64,000 nucleotides of DNA, from contig NC_088863.1 of the NCBI RefSeq assembly GCF_032884065.1, positions 38,845,076-38,909,075 of the forward strand, in the 5' to 3' direction. The stretch is from Artemia franciscana (Eukaryota > Arthropoda > Branchiopoda > Anostraca > Artemiidae). Shown here in pieces: positions 10,550 to 59,961 of this stretch. Positions within the stretch are counted from its first letter, which is position 1. Every line of letters begins with the position of its first letter. The position numbers were made by a program, and so were the translations under genes. The notes under the pieces were generated by a model. That model was not told where the DNA came from. It did no database searches and worked only from the letters and a program-made list of their open reading frames with translations.

Positions 10550-12420
10550 GAAACAGGATTTATGTTTCACTACAATTATGAAACCAATTTCAGGGCTTCC
10601 GAAAGTTCTGATTCTGAAGAGCAAGCGAATGATGTTATTGGTTCTACAGGATGATGAGGCGATAAATGATAAAAATCTGAATCTGACAACCTTCCATGCA
10701 GGAAAGCCAACTTTACACTTATATCAGGGACATCAAACTTACGAATTATCTTACCATTGCTATACCAAGGGTATAGCAAAGTAAAAATTTACAATATCTG
10801 AAATAAAAAGTCAGAATCTGATTAACATCATTTTTCTTTAGAAGGGGATAAAGATCGGAAAGATAAAGGACAGAATGATCACAGAATTTAGCGTATAGCC
10901 TATCCAGTGCACGTCTATTATACTTCCCTCAATTAGCAACTTAGTTCCCTCAATCAATGACATCACATGTTAACCAAAAAGATCCTATAGTCGGAGCTAA
11001 AATTAGTCTTTCATAGTGGTTTCTAGCTGAAGAGACCACTTTCCAGAAAGCCTACATTTATAACAGTTTGGCAAACAGGTGCCCGCGACTCATTAATTAG
11101 GAAGAAAGTTTAATTAGGAATAAGTAAACTTATTGGCATAGTTAAAAATATTTTGGTACCTTTCCTGAAGAAAATACCTGCTTCTAACAAGCAAGAATCT
11201 TTTTTCACTTATTGTTGATGAAACAGCAGATCGATCGGAAGTTAAATCACTTGTTGTTATCGTCAAATACAATTATCTAGAAACACTAATTGTGAAGAAA
11301 TTTTTGGGGGATTTTAGAGGTCAAGGATGCTTCTAATTCTGGTCATAAGGTTTCAATTATAAGCTACTTGGCTCAACTAGGTATTCCGCTAAAAAATATG
11401 ATAGAAATTGGTTATGATAACGCTTCAGTCAATTCAAGCGTTCCAGAAGGCCTTGTGGCGGTCTTTATCCATGGAGAAGGAGAAGATCGAATATATGTTT
11501 AAACTGAGCTGTTTATCCTGGGGTGCCTTAGCCACCCTATGACTTTCCACTAGTCATGTGACAAAGCTTCTTCCATAAGGTGTATATATCTTTCTGAACG
11601 ATTTGATAAATTATGTACAAACAGTCCTAAAAGGATTCCTTTTCTGCAGGAAACACAATAGTTTGCTCAAGGAAATGCACTAGGATCCTTGCAATGGCAA
11701 ATACCAGTTGGCTATCCATGGTGCTAGCAATCACAAGGGTACTTGATCATTGGCTGGTATCAGTGCTTTTCTTTGCTAGTGAAGGTATAGGAGATGGAGC
11801 AGAAGAATGTCTATCCAAGAAAAAGGCAAGAACTTCTTTTGCCTTTGTGAATGAGCTGACATCCAAGGCGCATTTGTATTTCCTATCATTCATCCTAAAA
11901 AAGGTAAACACGCTTAAGTTAGAGTTTCGTCCAGTGATACAAGGATCTCTGTGCGGCATACTAGCACAGGAGTTACTTTGAAGTCACTAATGATTTATTT
12001 TGTGAAACCTGAAATTCTCAATAAGTATGACCCTTGAAATTTTTTGTGATCCCAAACAGTTTAAAGGACTTAAATAAAATTTAGTGCGGGCCAATCTTTT
12101 AAAGTTTCCAAGGTTTCGAAGAGCCATCAGAAGCAGTTCCGTTTGAATTGTCTGCTTTTAGTGTCGAGCTCGTGTTATAAATTTGAAGGAGAATCGACCA
12201 CGACAATCGAACTTTAAAACCCTTGCCTTCTTTGACCCGGAAGTTACACTTGAAAGTAGGTTTGAAGTTATCGCTAGCTTGTCACGGTGTTTTTCATATC
12301 TTCTTGGGAAATCAGAATCTGAGATTCATTGGGAACCATGGGGTTCTTCTTGGAAACCCAATAGTTCCATTGGGTTCCAGTGGTTCTATCGGAAGACTTT
12401 TCTGTGAGAATAAGGTAGAG
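10550..12420 (+). pseudogene. hAT-like transposase relic
   Basis: Around 11196-11290 the + strand reads FSLIVDETADRSEVKSLVV, the catalytic-core style of hAT transposases of the DUF4371/ZBED type. The following sequence, in shifting frames, reads SYLAQLGIPLKNMIEIGYDN. At 11694-11981 an open stretch reads NTSWLSMVLAITRVLDHWLV and, later, KAHLYFLSFILKKVNTLKLEF, matching the helical insertion region of the family. At 12190-12260 FKTLAFFDPEVTLE fits the C-terminal part. Stops and frameshifts throughout show it is dead. I found no terminal inverted repeats, so the ends are approximate. Confidence 0.6.
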
Positions 12421-14076
12421 ATACATAAAACTATTCATACTGGGTTATCTCCTACAGCTTACTGGAAATCATTGACTAGTCTTGAAAATCTGCGAGAGTA
12501 AGGAAAGTTTGGTGATCTGTGATTTTATCTGTTAAATTTTTTTGCACTTCCGCATTCCATTGCAGCTACAGAAAGTCAATTTCTACTTTTATAAAAAAAG
12601 CATGAATCAGAAATAGGCCTTTAATTCTAAAATTTAACTCTTTTATGCATGTTAAGAAAGTGAAGACGAAGGGTGCAGAAAATCTAAAAGATTGGGCAAC
12701 TCCCTCAGAGGAACAAAAATATTCTTGAAACGGCACAAAATTAAGCAATTACTACCGTTTTTCAAAGGTTTTCATCGCAGGTAGAAGTAGATAATGATGA
12801 AGTTTGAAAATTCATTGACGATATTAATCAATGTTTCTGACTTTGACGATTAGCATATAAATTAAACCTAATTTCCAATCTGAAGTAAGTCTGATTATTA
12901 TTAATATTTTTTTCTAACATTTCCATAGTCCTCTCTGAATAATGTCATCCTGCTCTATAAGTTCATCAAAAAATAATCCTCGATAAAGTCATTGACTTTA
13001 TATTTTTTTGTAAATATATATCATTATCTCAAAAGTGAAATATATATTGTGTTAACGTTAGTGATTTGTTCTCAAATGTTTGTCTCTCATGCAAAGTAAA
13101 AGTTGTGTTGATCTGATATTTGATATCGTACAAAATTTCTAAAGGCAACAAAGTGGCTCTAATCTATTGACTAATTTCACAGTCATTCCGATTTTCGTAG
13201 TTGAATCTATAAGAAGCTGCAAAACTTTTGGGTTTTAGCAAATGAGGAGATATATAACTTCAATCTGGAAAGTATTTAAGCCATATCATCATTTGAAATA
13301 GACATCTTCCAAACTTTAATTCAATCATCTGTAACTTAAAGAATCAGAGCTATCACCAAATTGGTAATCCTGCAAAAAAAAACTGAGTTATCTGTACTGC
13401 AAGACTTTTTTCTAAAATGAATTTATGCACTGAGCCATGCAAATTTTCGAAAATACACAGCTTTGTGCATCGTTTAAAGTCACCTTTAATTAGACCCATA
13501 TTTACAAGAATTTTTTTTCAAGGACACGACTACACAATGCAGAAAACGATGTGATTTTCCATTTGGATTTGACTAAAAATAGAAAATTGTAGAGTTTTTG
13601 TTTTGGCTTGACTGAAAATACTACCTTTTCCAAATTATAAAACATTTTGCCATCACTAATTCATGCATAACATCATGCATGTGCCAATCTAAATGGAAAA
13701 CCGCACAGTTTTTCAGCTTATTGTAAGTGCATCATATATTGTAGTTGTAGTCACGGCTAAGCAAGATGTTAGCAGCCCCTACTAGCGCTTAAAATTACAC
13801 CAGATGTTAGTGTTTGGCAGGATACACTTGCCGTTAAAACGGCTTGCGTAATTTTATGATTCATAGCATTTTTAGGATGATATATATTGTGAAAATTTCC
13901 AAGTTTATAAGTGGCACCGAATGACACTCTTAGGCTGAAAAATGAAATTCGACTATAATACCTGGCAATGCAGCCTGAAAGCCGTCCTCATCCTTAAGAA
14001 GAATTCAATGAAACTATGAAATGAATAAAATGCAAGGATAATCTTCGGAAGAATCTAAGCTTATAGGAACCGGAAA
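12421..14076. other. Upstream region of HDAC3
   Basis: About 1.6 kb with no recognisable protein, RNA gene or transposon end. The HDAC3 promoter must lie here or be separated by an untranslated first exon, but I see no convincing TATA box or initiator. Confidence 0.4.
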
Positions 14077-51619
<37,543 letters not shown>

Positions 51620-51749
51620 ATTTTACCTTTCTTCTTTTGTAATTCTTTTATAAATTATTTCTTTTAGAAAACTTGTTTATCTCTAATGAGCACTGAAAGG
51701 AAGGGATTCACTCAATTCATCCCAAGTGAGTTTCTCTTTTTTTAAATAT

Positions 51750-52200
51750 CATCGTGTGGCCTCTTCGCTTCCGATTCGAGGCCGGTCTGCTTTACGTTTG
51801 TCATCAGCTGTGTTGTTGAAAAACACAATTTTTGGCAACTCATCATTTTTCATCTGGACGATGTGATCTAAGAACCTGAGACTGACTTCTAGTATCTTAT
51901 CTCTTCTAATATCTTTGAAAATGTGTCTTTTCCTTCTTTCCTCAATTATGAAAAACAAACAAAAAACACTCGGTAGCTACCCCACATTTAAAATCTTCAC
52001 TGCACCCACCTACCTCATACATAATTGTAACAGTGTAGGTGAACCTATCCTCCCCGCAAATTTCTCCATGTCGAATGTAGAATCTTTAACCTCATTAATT
52101 TCTAACTTAACCAACTTGGTCTTCTTAGTATTGATATTTGAATTTATTTTTGCAGCCCGAAATCACAAAAAATTAAATCATTCTACTAGCACACACACAT
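51750..52200 (-). pseudogene. LINE reverse-transcriptase C-terminal fragment
   Basis: The - strand reads NTKKTKLVKLEINEVKDSTF (thumb motif after the catalytic YADD) at 52135-52075, and then, in another frame, LRFLDHIVQMKNDELPKIVF and DKRKADRPRIG (51880-51760). The second set corresponds to the LRWLGHV-RM-DDRLPK-VLF and AGRPR blocks of many LINE C-termini. The piece lies 130 bp past the HDAC3 stop codon, pointing toward the gene. Confidence 0.75.
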
Positions 52201-52290
52201 TATCGGTAGAAACTAAGTAATAGCCGATTTTGTTTTACGATTTTCTATCACGTTCTGTCTTAGCCTTTGCTATGGTCCTTAGGACAAAAT

Positions 52291-52610
52291 AAAAGTAAAA
52301 GAATACGGCACTAGACTTAAGAGTCCAACTGGCAGTGCTGACCTCCGTTCCAAGGCGATTCAGTCAGTAAGTACAATGGGTGATTGGGGTCAGCCATTTT
52401 GTGCTTTCGCACACCCTTCCTCTTTACCTTCCCCAGATTTTGGTTGGGGTGGGAGGAAAGATTGAAGGGAAATTGAACTTCCTGGGAGGTTGTAAAGAGG
52501 TAGACTTTGAATAGATTGGGGGTGGATCAGAAGCGTACGTAGCTGTGTTGGCTTCAGGAGACTTGGTACTGCGGTGAGTTGTTAGCAGTAGTAGTTATTA
52601 AATCATAGCA
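52291..52610 (+). repeat. LINE 3'-terminal fragment with shared module
   Basis: 52291-52370 repeats the module at 32541-32614. 52478-52610 (AACTTCCTGGGAGGTTGTAA, TTTGAATAGATTGGG, GTACGTAGCTGTGTTGGC) matches the last part of the LINE fragment at 57240-57371 and ends in the same GTAGTAGT-rich tail. It is therefore the 3' end of the same LINE family. Confidence 0.75.
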
Positions 52611-52639
52611 CAAATCACTCTCACATACATATATGAAAC

Positions 52640-53740
52640 CCACTATAAGGATAGTATCTTCACTTAGGCCTTTCCATCTGCCAAGTCAAACGCCTTCCCA
52701 TAATCTATAAAATTTAGGAATTGATGAGAAACTATAGATCCGTGGCTAATTTGAGTGAAGCTAAGACAGATAGTCTCAATGAGAGACATTTTGAAATAAA
52801 ATCAACTTGGTGGAAGTGATGAAAACTTGAGAGCCATGGCTAATTGGAGTAAACCCAAGACAGATAGTCTCAATGAGACATTTTGAAATAAAATCAACTT
52901 GGTGGAAGTGATGAAAAGTTGAGAGCCATGGCTAAGTGGAGTAAACCCAAGAGAGATAGTGTCAATGAGAGACATTTTGAAACAAAATCAACTTGGTGGA
53001 AGTGATGAAAACTTGAGAGCCATGGCTAAGTGGAGTAAACCCAAGACAGATAGTCTCAATGAGAGCTATTTTGAAATAAAATCATCTTGGTGGAAGTGAT
53101 GAAAACTTGAGAGCCATGGCTAGTTGGAGTAAACCCAAGACACATAGTTTATTGAGAAGCAAAGCTGACATAACCCTTTTTCAGAATTGTATGAAAACGA
53201 TGTCTTTCACTTGTTGATAGATAGGCTATCATCCATCCTTAGGGCAGAACTAAGGTTAGATAAGCGTGGGATAAGGGTAATTCAAGTACTGGCTAGATAA
53301 TTCAGACACTTCTCAGTTGTTATACAAAGCTTGAGAACATGGTCAAAGGATTCTATGTCGCTTTTTAAACTTTATCACAGCACATCCTCCTCTAATAAGC
53401 ATAAACATGTGAAATGATTTACTTCGTACATCGCACAAACCCCTTCAATTTGAGGGATTTAATTAAAGTTTCCCTAAGAACAGTAGGTACCTTCCTTTTA
53501 CCGAAAATCATATTCAAAAGATCGCTGTCGCGATATCTTAACAATTCATTTATCATTTCATCAGAACCTGCAGTCTCATTATTTTTGAGCTTGCAGCAAA
53601 TACTGTCAGAAAACAGCCAAAAAGGTAAAACAAAAGAAAAACCGTTGTGTATACCCCTTTGTAAAGGTCAAATAATTGTTTTTGTTGACCCCTTTCCCCC
53701 TTTGAATAAAAATCTCAACTCAATCCCTCAGCTGGGATAA
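52640..53740 (-). pseudogene. LINE reverse-transcriptase fragment with internal amplification
   Basis: The - strand reads GSDEMINELLRYRDSDLLNM and RKVPTVLRETLIKSLKLKG at about 53600-53430, the start of a LINE reverse transcriptase (PGPDGI..ELL and the basic LI-PL-KKG block). At about 52735-52665 it reads FLNFIDYGKAFD, motif A with its catalytic aspartate. The expected interval between these motifs is replaced by a five-copy tandem array (52724-53160) and broken sequence. Confidence 0.7.
52724..53160. repeat. 93 bp tandem array, five copies
   Basis: Copies begin at about 52731, 52824, 52916, 53010 and 53103 (spacing 92-94 bp). The core is GAGAGCCATGGCTAATTGGA, GTAAACCCAAGACAGATAGT, CTCAATGAGAGACATTTTGA and AATAAAATCAACTTGGTGGA. 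The copy next to the LINE motif A is the most diverged. The others are about 95% alike, suggesting recent expansion. Confidence 0.95.
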
Positions 53741-54385
53741 CTTGTCAAAACTATTTACTTCGGAAACACTCTTTTACGGTGAGAGGACACCTCCTCCTCC
53801 CTTTTAATCGAATTACTTATCCACCTGCACTCGTAAAATAGTCTCCGTCGGTTTTTACAGCACAAATGCCACTTCTATCCAAAAAGGAACCCATTCTGAA
53901 TATTTATTTTCACCGGCGGAAACAAGACTTAGGCCAAGCACAAACCCCTGACCCTGATATTGGGAGGTTGATGCTCTACCTACTAAGCTAGAGGCTATTT
54001 GTTAGTCGGTTTTACACCGTTTTGTTTGTATATATATAAAAAAATAGGGTTTCCTGTAAACGGGTTTTCTCTAAGGTTGCAGAAGGTTACTAATTATTTA
54101 GGCAAACTCTTATAGCCCATTATGTAGCTCCTCAATAAATCTTCTTTCTTCTGCAAATTATGTAAATGTGTTACTATTTTCTATATTCCTATAGCCTTTT
54201 CACCATTTTAAAGACACTTTACGGTGATCTTTTCTGTTAACAAAAAACCTTCAATATATCTTGCAATTCACTTTCAAATAATAGGCGGAACCAAAAAAAA
54301 GTGAAAAAGAATATAAACAAACACTATATTAAGTTGAAGAATTATATCATGGTTTGACCTTGCGCGTTCCTTTCCTTTCCCTGCA
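53741..54385. other. Flank with tRNA-like segment, otherwise unassigned
   Basis: No protein similarity seen. Contains the tRNA-like segment listed next. Confidence 0.4.
53932..53999 (-). tRNA. tRNA-like segment, probably pseudogene or SINE head
   Basis: The - strand contains TAGCTTAGTAGGTAGAGC, a good D arm and A box with a complete GCTT/GAGC stem, followed about 30 nt later by GGGGTTTGTGCTTGG, a poor B box. The anticodon stem does not pair convincingly and no anticodon can be called. A tRNA-derived SINE or dead tRNA copy is more likely than a working gene. Confidence 0.3.
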
Positions 54386-54835
54386 GTGATAAATCTGTAC
54401 AAAATGGGAATTAGTATAATTATCGATAATTCGTTAATAGAATCGTGTATCCTGTCCCAATTCTTGCCTAAATACGCCCTACTGCATATTAATCTAAACT
54501 CTATCTGGGTCAAAAACATAGCGAAAAATATTCTTGGTAAAACTATTTTCGCCGTGTACAACTTCAAATTCTTTCAAAAAAAAAGTCTAAATGACCTTAA
54601 AGATTTAGAATTACCAAATTAGAAAATCACATTCTTCTAGCACCTATCGCTCAGCTGCTTCTTTAGTTCATTTTGGTACGCTTTTTCTTTCTTCTTTTTT
54701 TCCTCTCCTTTTCGTATTGTTTTTATTTGTATGTGTACTGGGGTTGTAAGGCCAAACAAGCTCTGCCTCGAGCCATTTGGTTGTTTTGCTTTGTTTATCT
54801 ATATAAATAAATTCATCTTTCTCTCTTGAAAATTG
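54386..54835 (+). mobile_element. LINE 3' end, CR1/jockey-like
   Basis: The open frame 54386-54619 ends AVYNFKFFQKKSLNDL..LELPN-stop, resembling the F-KKLK...LL ends of CR1/jockey polymerases. It is followed by a 3' UTR with GGGTTGTAAGGCCAAACAAG and CTCTGCCTCGAGCCATTTGG and an ATAAATAAA tail. Assignment rests mainly on this layout. Confidence 0.45.
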
Positions 54836-55227
54836 TTAGAGTTAAGAATTGTTAGATCTCAATTTTTAATAGGATTCCAAGTTTAAAGTTAATGATGAAT
54901 TTAAAATGTGTAGTAACCGATCCCTCTTAAAGGAAAAATTGTTACAATATATTAATTGCCAACAGTTAAAGAATTACTTGTTTCTGGAATTAGCGTGTTG
55001 TAAACTTGCCAAGTTTTTTTTATTAATGATGGCTAAACTACACTAAAGTAGCATTTCACTGGAGCATCTTTCTCTGCAAACACTGTTGTTTTTTTTACCT
55101 CTGTATTATAAGTAGAAGCCTAAAATTTAAAAAAAATACTAGAATCATAAGTCAGATACTACACTAGCTATGCACCCAAAATCAGTTATTCGAACAGCCT
55201 GACAATTAATACTAGCCGACGGCCTGT
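54836..55227. other. Unassigned spacer
   Basis: No feature recognised. Confidence 0.35.
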
Positions 55228-55335
55228 ACTGTATTTAAGCCAGCACCAGTTTTGGCTACATTAGCAGTAGTCGCGTCAGGAACTAGTTGAAGGTTGTATA
55301 GCGACTTTCAATATTTGAATCAGAAATGAAAGCGG
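55228..55335 (+). promoter_or_regulatory. Possible core promoter and first exon
   Basis: TATTTAAG near 55230 is followed about 30 bp later by CTACATTAGCAGTAG, then an ATG at 55326 (ATGAAAGCGG) directly before a GTAAAA donor-like site. A TATA-like box, short leader and a first exon of three codons plus one base is a layout common in arthropod secreted and cuticle protein genes. I find no matching second exon on the + strand downstream, so this may be chance. Confidence 0.25.
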
Positions 55336-55339
55336 GTAA

Positions 55340-56706
55340 AAACCTGTCAAAATTGCGCATTTTGATATTAGTTATGGTTAGAAGAATTGATGTTAAAATA
55401 TTGGTTGGTGTAAGGATCTTAATTAACGAGTGGAAAAATAAAATGTGTTTAAATATATTTTGAATGAAAAACAGCTAAATATAAATGGAATGAAAAACAG
55501 CAAAGCCAATAACATATTCTGAACAACAATGACATTGGTCAACGATGTTAAAATTACCCTGGCACGAATCCTGTTTTGACCACTAAAATTTTATGTTTAG
55601 TTATTAGGGAATGTTTATTAATGTAGCTTTGTATGTTAAATTCAACATACAAAACCGTGTTGACTCCATTCAAATTTTGCAGGAACAAAAAAGAAAATTA
55701 GGCTTTACTCCCTGGGATTTTTGGTATTTCACGAAAAACAAGCATTTCTCAAAAACTACGGGGAATAGGAAAAATATGATTGCATTTTAAATTTAATATA
55801 AACAACTGCACTAAAAACCTTCTCAATTTCTGATGCCAAAAGTGAAAATTTATAAAGCGAACAAATCGGATGTTTTGAGATCTCTTCCGGGGCAGTTTTT
55901 CACGGTACAAAGAAAAATGGCAAATAGAAATTTGTAAGCTTAGATAAATAAAAGAAAAAACTCTGAACAAGTCACATCACAAAAAAAAATCAGTCACATC
56001 ACAAAACAAAATTTCCGAAGTTCAATACACAATATTGAGCTATTGAAACAAACCTCGGGGTCGTTAAGTCAAATCTTTGCAAATGAAAATATGTTCTGTC
56101 ATTTACTAAATAAAATTAAATATATAATATGTGCTCAAAGAAATTGTAGGAAATTAATTGCTCCCTAAAATGCAACAACAACTACAGGATGCCCTAATTT
56201 TTATGTTTGCCTTATTTGTTTACTTGTTAATTGTTCTTAACTATCAAAGTTGAAAAAGTTAATCCGTCATTAATGATGGGTAGTGAAAAAGAAATAAATG
56301 ATTGGTGTCATTAGAGCTAACAAAAAACTTAGGCCAGCCCATAGTTCCGTGATTCGCGAGAAAAATTTTAGTTTCATTAATTCATTGAGGATATTTTCTT
56401 GTCTTTTTTATATTTCTATTAATACCTAACAGCATATGTTTTTCCTTATACCCGAGCTAGAACAATCGTAGATTGCGACTGATCTTCCGCTAGGTTACAG
56501 ATTTTTTGTTTTGTTTTCTGCTGTTCCGTTAGAAGTTGCCCTGGAGAATAGTCTCGAAACACAAAAATTATTCGCTTTGTAAGTCCTTCACTGTCGTCTA
56601 CAAATTTCCAAGTTATTTTTCTTCTTAAAATTATGCCTATAGTTAAATCAGCTTATTGCTCCCTCAAGGCCAAAATAACTTGTTAACCAGTGGAATTGTT
56701 CATCTA
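55340..56706. other. Unassigned; 3' side of the - strand gene
   Basis: About 1.4 kb. It should include the 3' UTR of the gene whose stop codon is at 56707. No clear polyadenylation signal was found on the - strand. Confidence 0.35.
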
Positions 56707-56777
56707 TTACCATTTCTTAATTTCTGCTGGTTTTGAAAGCAGGACTGACACATCGTTGTCCCCCACTCGAACCCGAC
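56707..56777 (-). CDS. Last coding exon of unnamed host gene
   Basis: On the - strand an acceptor TTCTTTTAG precedes GTCGGGTTCGAG. Reading completes a Gly begun in the upstream exon and continues RVRVGDNDVSVLLSKPAEIK then KW, TAA, with TAG as the next codon. The phase (one base carried over) matches the donor at 59962. Codon use and splice sites resemble those of HDAC3 and unlike those of the mobile elements. I do not recognise the protein. Only the C-terminal 54 residues are in the window. Confidence 0.7.
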
Positions 56778-56977
56778 CTAAAAGAAGAAAATATTACATT
56801 TTAATAAATAGAGATTTCAAGTTAAAATATGAATAAGACAAATTTTTATTTTATCTTTTGCATGAAGAGCAAACTGAATTTTTTAGATTATTTGTTAAGT
56901 AAACTGAAAAGTAAAACAAAAAAAAAATAAAGAAAGAACAGTCATAATATTGTTTTCCTTCCATTTTACTTACTAGA

Positions 56978-57371
56978 TGTTTTCAAGAGAAATTGCCTAC
57001 GGATTGTTCTGGGTACCTGGCTGACTGACCGTATTTCCATCGGTAAGCTGTATGAAAAATGTAGTGCAATCCCGCTTTCTAGGGCTATAATACAAGAAAG
57101 GTTGAGATGCCTAGGGCAGGTTCAGCGGATGAAGGATGACAGATTAATGTAGATTGTCCTTTTCGGCCAAACGTCTAGGGCTAAACGGAAAGCAGGTCGT
57201 CCTCGTCTGGGGTGGGAGGATGTCATAAAGAAAGATTTAAAAAAATGTAAACTTCCTGGGAGTGTGTAAAGAGGGAGGCTTTGAATAGATTGGGATGGAG
57301 GAGGAGTGTACGTAGCTGTGTTGGCCTCAGGCCGCTTGATGGTGCGGTGAATGTAGTAGTAGTAGTAGCTC
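56978..57371 (+). pseudogene. LINE reverse-transcriptase C-terminal fragment
   Basis: Reads DVFKRNCLRIVLGTWLTDRI, SIGKLYEKCSAIPLSRAIIQ, RLRCLGQVQRMKDDRLM, an in-frame stop, then LFGQTSRAKRKAGRPRLGWE and, after a frameshift, REALNRLGWRRSVRSCVGLR. This is the C-terminal end of a widespread LINE family, closing with a (GTA)n tail. It lies antisense within the intron of the - strand gene. Confidence 0.85.
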
Positions 57372-57529
57372 TAGTGAAAAAAAAAAGACTCATCTACATT
57401 TAAAGTCTGATTCTCGTGTGACTTTTTGGATTCTAACAGCTAATGAGAAAACCTGATATTCCCTGACGCCAGATTCCTTGGCTGATTTGCATTCTCTTTT
57501 GTTTGTAAAAATTAAATTAAAAAAAACCG

Positions 57530-58492
57530 AGTTTTTTTAACTGAAAGTAAGGAGGGACTTTAAAACTTAAAACGAACAGAAATTACGCCGTATATGAAAG
57601 GGCTGTTCCCTCCTCAACGCCTCGCTCTTTGCGCTAAAGTTTGACTCTTTCTCTCAACTCTACTTTTTAAACAGTAAAAACTTTAGCGTAAAGAGTGGGG
57701 CGTTGAGGAGGGAACAACCCCTTTCATATACGGGGTAATTTCTGCTCGTTTTAAGTTTAAATGTCGCTCCTTACTTTCAGTTAAAAAAAAATTATTTTTT
57801 TATTTAATTTCTGAACGTTTTTGAGTTAATCCATGTTCTGATTTAGGCTCTCCGCAAATGAATAATTAAAACGAAATTTGCATTTTTTTTTTTTTTTTGG
57901 CTAAATGGCTTCCTCATAGTTTTGATCGAACGATTTTGAGAAAAAAGGAGCGGGAGAGGAGGCCCAGTTTCCCTCCAATTTTTTGGTTACTTTAAAAGGC
58001 AACCAGAACTTTTAGTTTTTTACGAACGTTTTCATTAGTAAAAGATATACGTAACTTATGAATTAGCTTACGTAACGAACTTCTATATTCGTATGTTTTT
58101 ATTACGTATATGAGGGGGTTCGCCCACTCGTCAATACCTCGCTCTTTACAGTAAAGCTTAAATTTTGTCCTAATTCCTTAAGAATGACCCCTTAATCACA
58201 AAGGCCGAAGAATAAATATCTGAAATTACTAAAAATATTTTAGTGTAAAGAGTGAGGTATTAGAAGGACGTAATATTTTCTGCTTGTTTTAAGTTTTAAT
58301 GCTGCTCCTTACTTTCAGTTGAAAAAACTTTTTCATATTTATTTTTTCATTGTTTTTTAAATAATGCTAGAAAATCCTGCGCCCCCTCCATGGAGGTTGT
58401 CTTCCCCCCTCAAAAATTCCGTTTTTTAGAGTTTTGGTTACTATTGAGCCGGGTCGCTCCTTACTACAGTTCGTTACCACGAACTGTTTGAC
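57530..58492 (-). repeat. Hairpin-ended repeat family, copy E
   Basis: Begins with a 260 bp foldback (57530-57795; arms AACTGAAAGTAAGGAGGGAC and complement, inner CTTTAGCGTAAAGAG). It then carries the TTGGTTACTTTAAAAGGCAACC and CGTAACTTATGAATTAGCTTA regions and ends in the best-preserved terminal hairpin: ACAGTTCGT-TACC-ACGAACTGT at 58466-58487, followed by TTGACA. Confidence 0.88.
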
Positions 58493-59961
58493 ACGCCAAG
58501 TGCCCACGGGACTTCCTTTTGTACATTAGAGGATACACCTGTATAGAATATCCGTTTCCGTAATTTATTTAAAAAAAAAAATAAGAATAAAGAGTGGAGT
58601 TGAAACTTGAAACAACATAAGTTGCCACGTAATAAAGACTGTAGGCCTCCCTTGCGGAGTTCAGATCGTCTAATGTTTAGAGCTTATTTATAAACACTAC
58701 ATTTTGTAAATTCTGTTTCTGACTTGAGAAGTAACATGACCGAAATATATTATTCAACTTCATACTTTGAGATAAACAACGCTTTGAAACATCAAAATTT
58801 GTTTATCACCTAAAAAATAAGGTCACATTAATTAGTAAGCCTACTTTTCCAAAGTGGGGAAAATCCAGCCCAACGTTTGATCAATCAGTGATGTTCTGCC
58901 CGATAACCTTTTTCTATTTTAAACAAGCTGCATAATGCCTCTTTCATAGACAGATCTGTCTTTGTCAGCAATTTAGAAAAGGGTAAAAACATTTTTTTTT
59001 TTGCAAACAGATCGTTACACAATGTTTATCATTCTTTTATGCATCCGTGAGGTGTAAAAGCATAGAATTTTCTCTTTACTTAAAATTTAGCTATTGCCCC
59101 CGCCAACTTTTTCCTTTTTTTCCCAACGTGGTATTTTCAATAAAGGAATAATGCTTCATGCTTTAGAACGAAAAGACAAGTACATTCAGGCTTACATACT
59201 CAAACTTATAAATTTGGGCACCCTGCTCAAGTCTCCTTTGAAGAATCAAGCTACATACAATGTTGCCCAAGATCCAACCTACTAGAGAATAATGGAGAAC
59301 TAATACTAGAGACTTCTACTAGAGAAGTCTGAAGGAAAAAAAAAATTGCTAAAATTCCTTTTTTCCTAGAGTCATTGAATGAATTACTATGGGGAAGGGG
59401 GGGGGTCGTCTTTCCAGTGGGACCTGTCTGACCTTACACTGACACCTCCACTATGTTAAATTTTATTTCAAAAATTCCTTGCTTGGTAGAACGTTAAAGC
59501 CAAAACTAGATTCCAGGCCAGGTAAATTTTGTTAAGTCGTCAATGGATTAGAAATTATGCACCTTGCCGTTAGATTACAAATTGCTATTCAGAAAAACAG
59601 GGAAATGCGTCATTGATTGATTTTTTTCTTACGCATTTTCAGACCATTTATTTTTCAACTCTTCAGTCTTAATAGCTTATGTTATAAAAATTTGAGGGTC
59701 ATATGAGTAAGTTACTTCCATTATGGTAAGTTTCTTTTGTATTAGGCAAAATCGTCTCAAACACTTGCTGTTACAAGCATGGTTCAACTGATATTCTTGG
59801 AGCACATAGTATGTTTACACTTTTAGCCGGTAATAAAGATATCGTTTTAAGAAAAGTACATCCAAACTATTTTATTTTTTTACTCAAACCTCATCGGAAA
59901 CCCTCAGGACATAAAAAAAAGAAAAGAAAAAGGAGAACAATAAAAATAAGAGGCGAATTAC
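58493..59961. other. Intron of the - strand gene, unassigned
   Basis: No gene or element end recognised in about 1.5 kb. Confidence 0.4.

Noticed and set aside
52288-52293. AATAAA as HDAC3 polyadenylation signal
   Set aside because: It lies 670 bp past the stop codon within LINE-derived DNA; without transcript data it cannot be assigned.
53932-53999. Functional tRNA gene
   Set aside because: A-box is good but anticodon stem does not pair and the B box is degenerate; kept only as tRNA-like.
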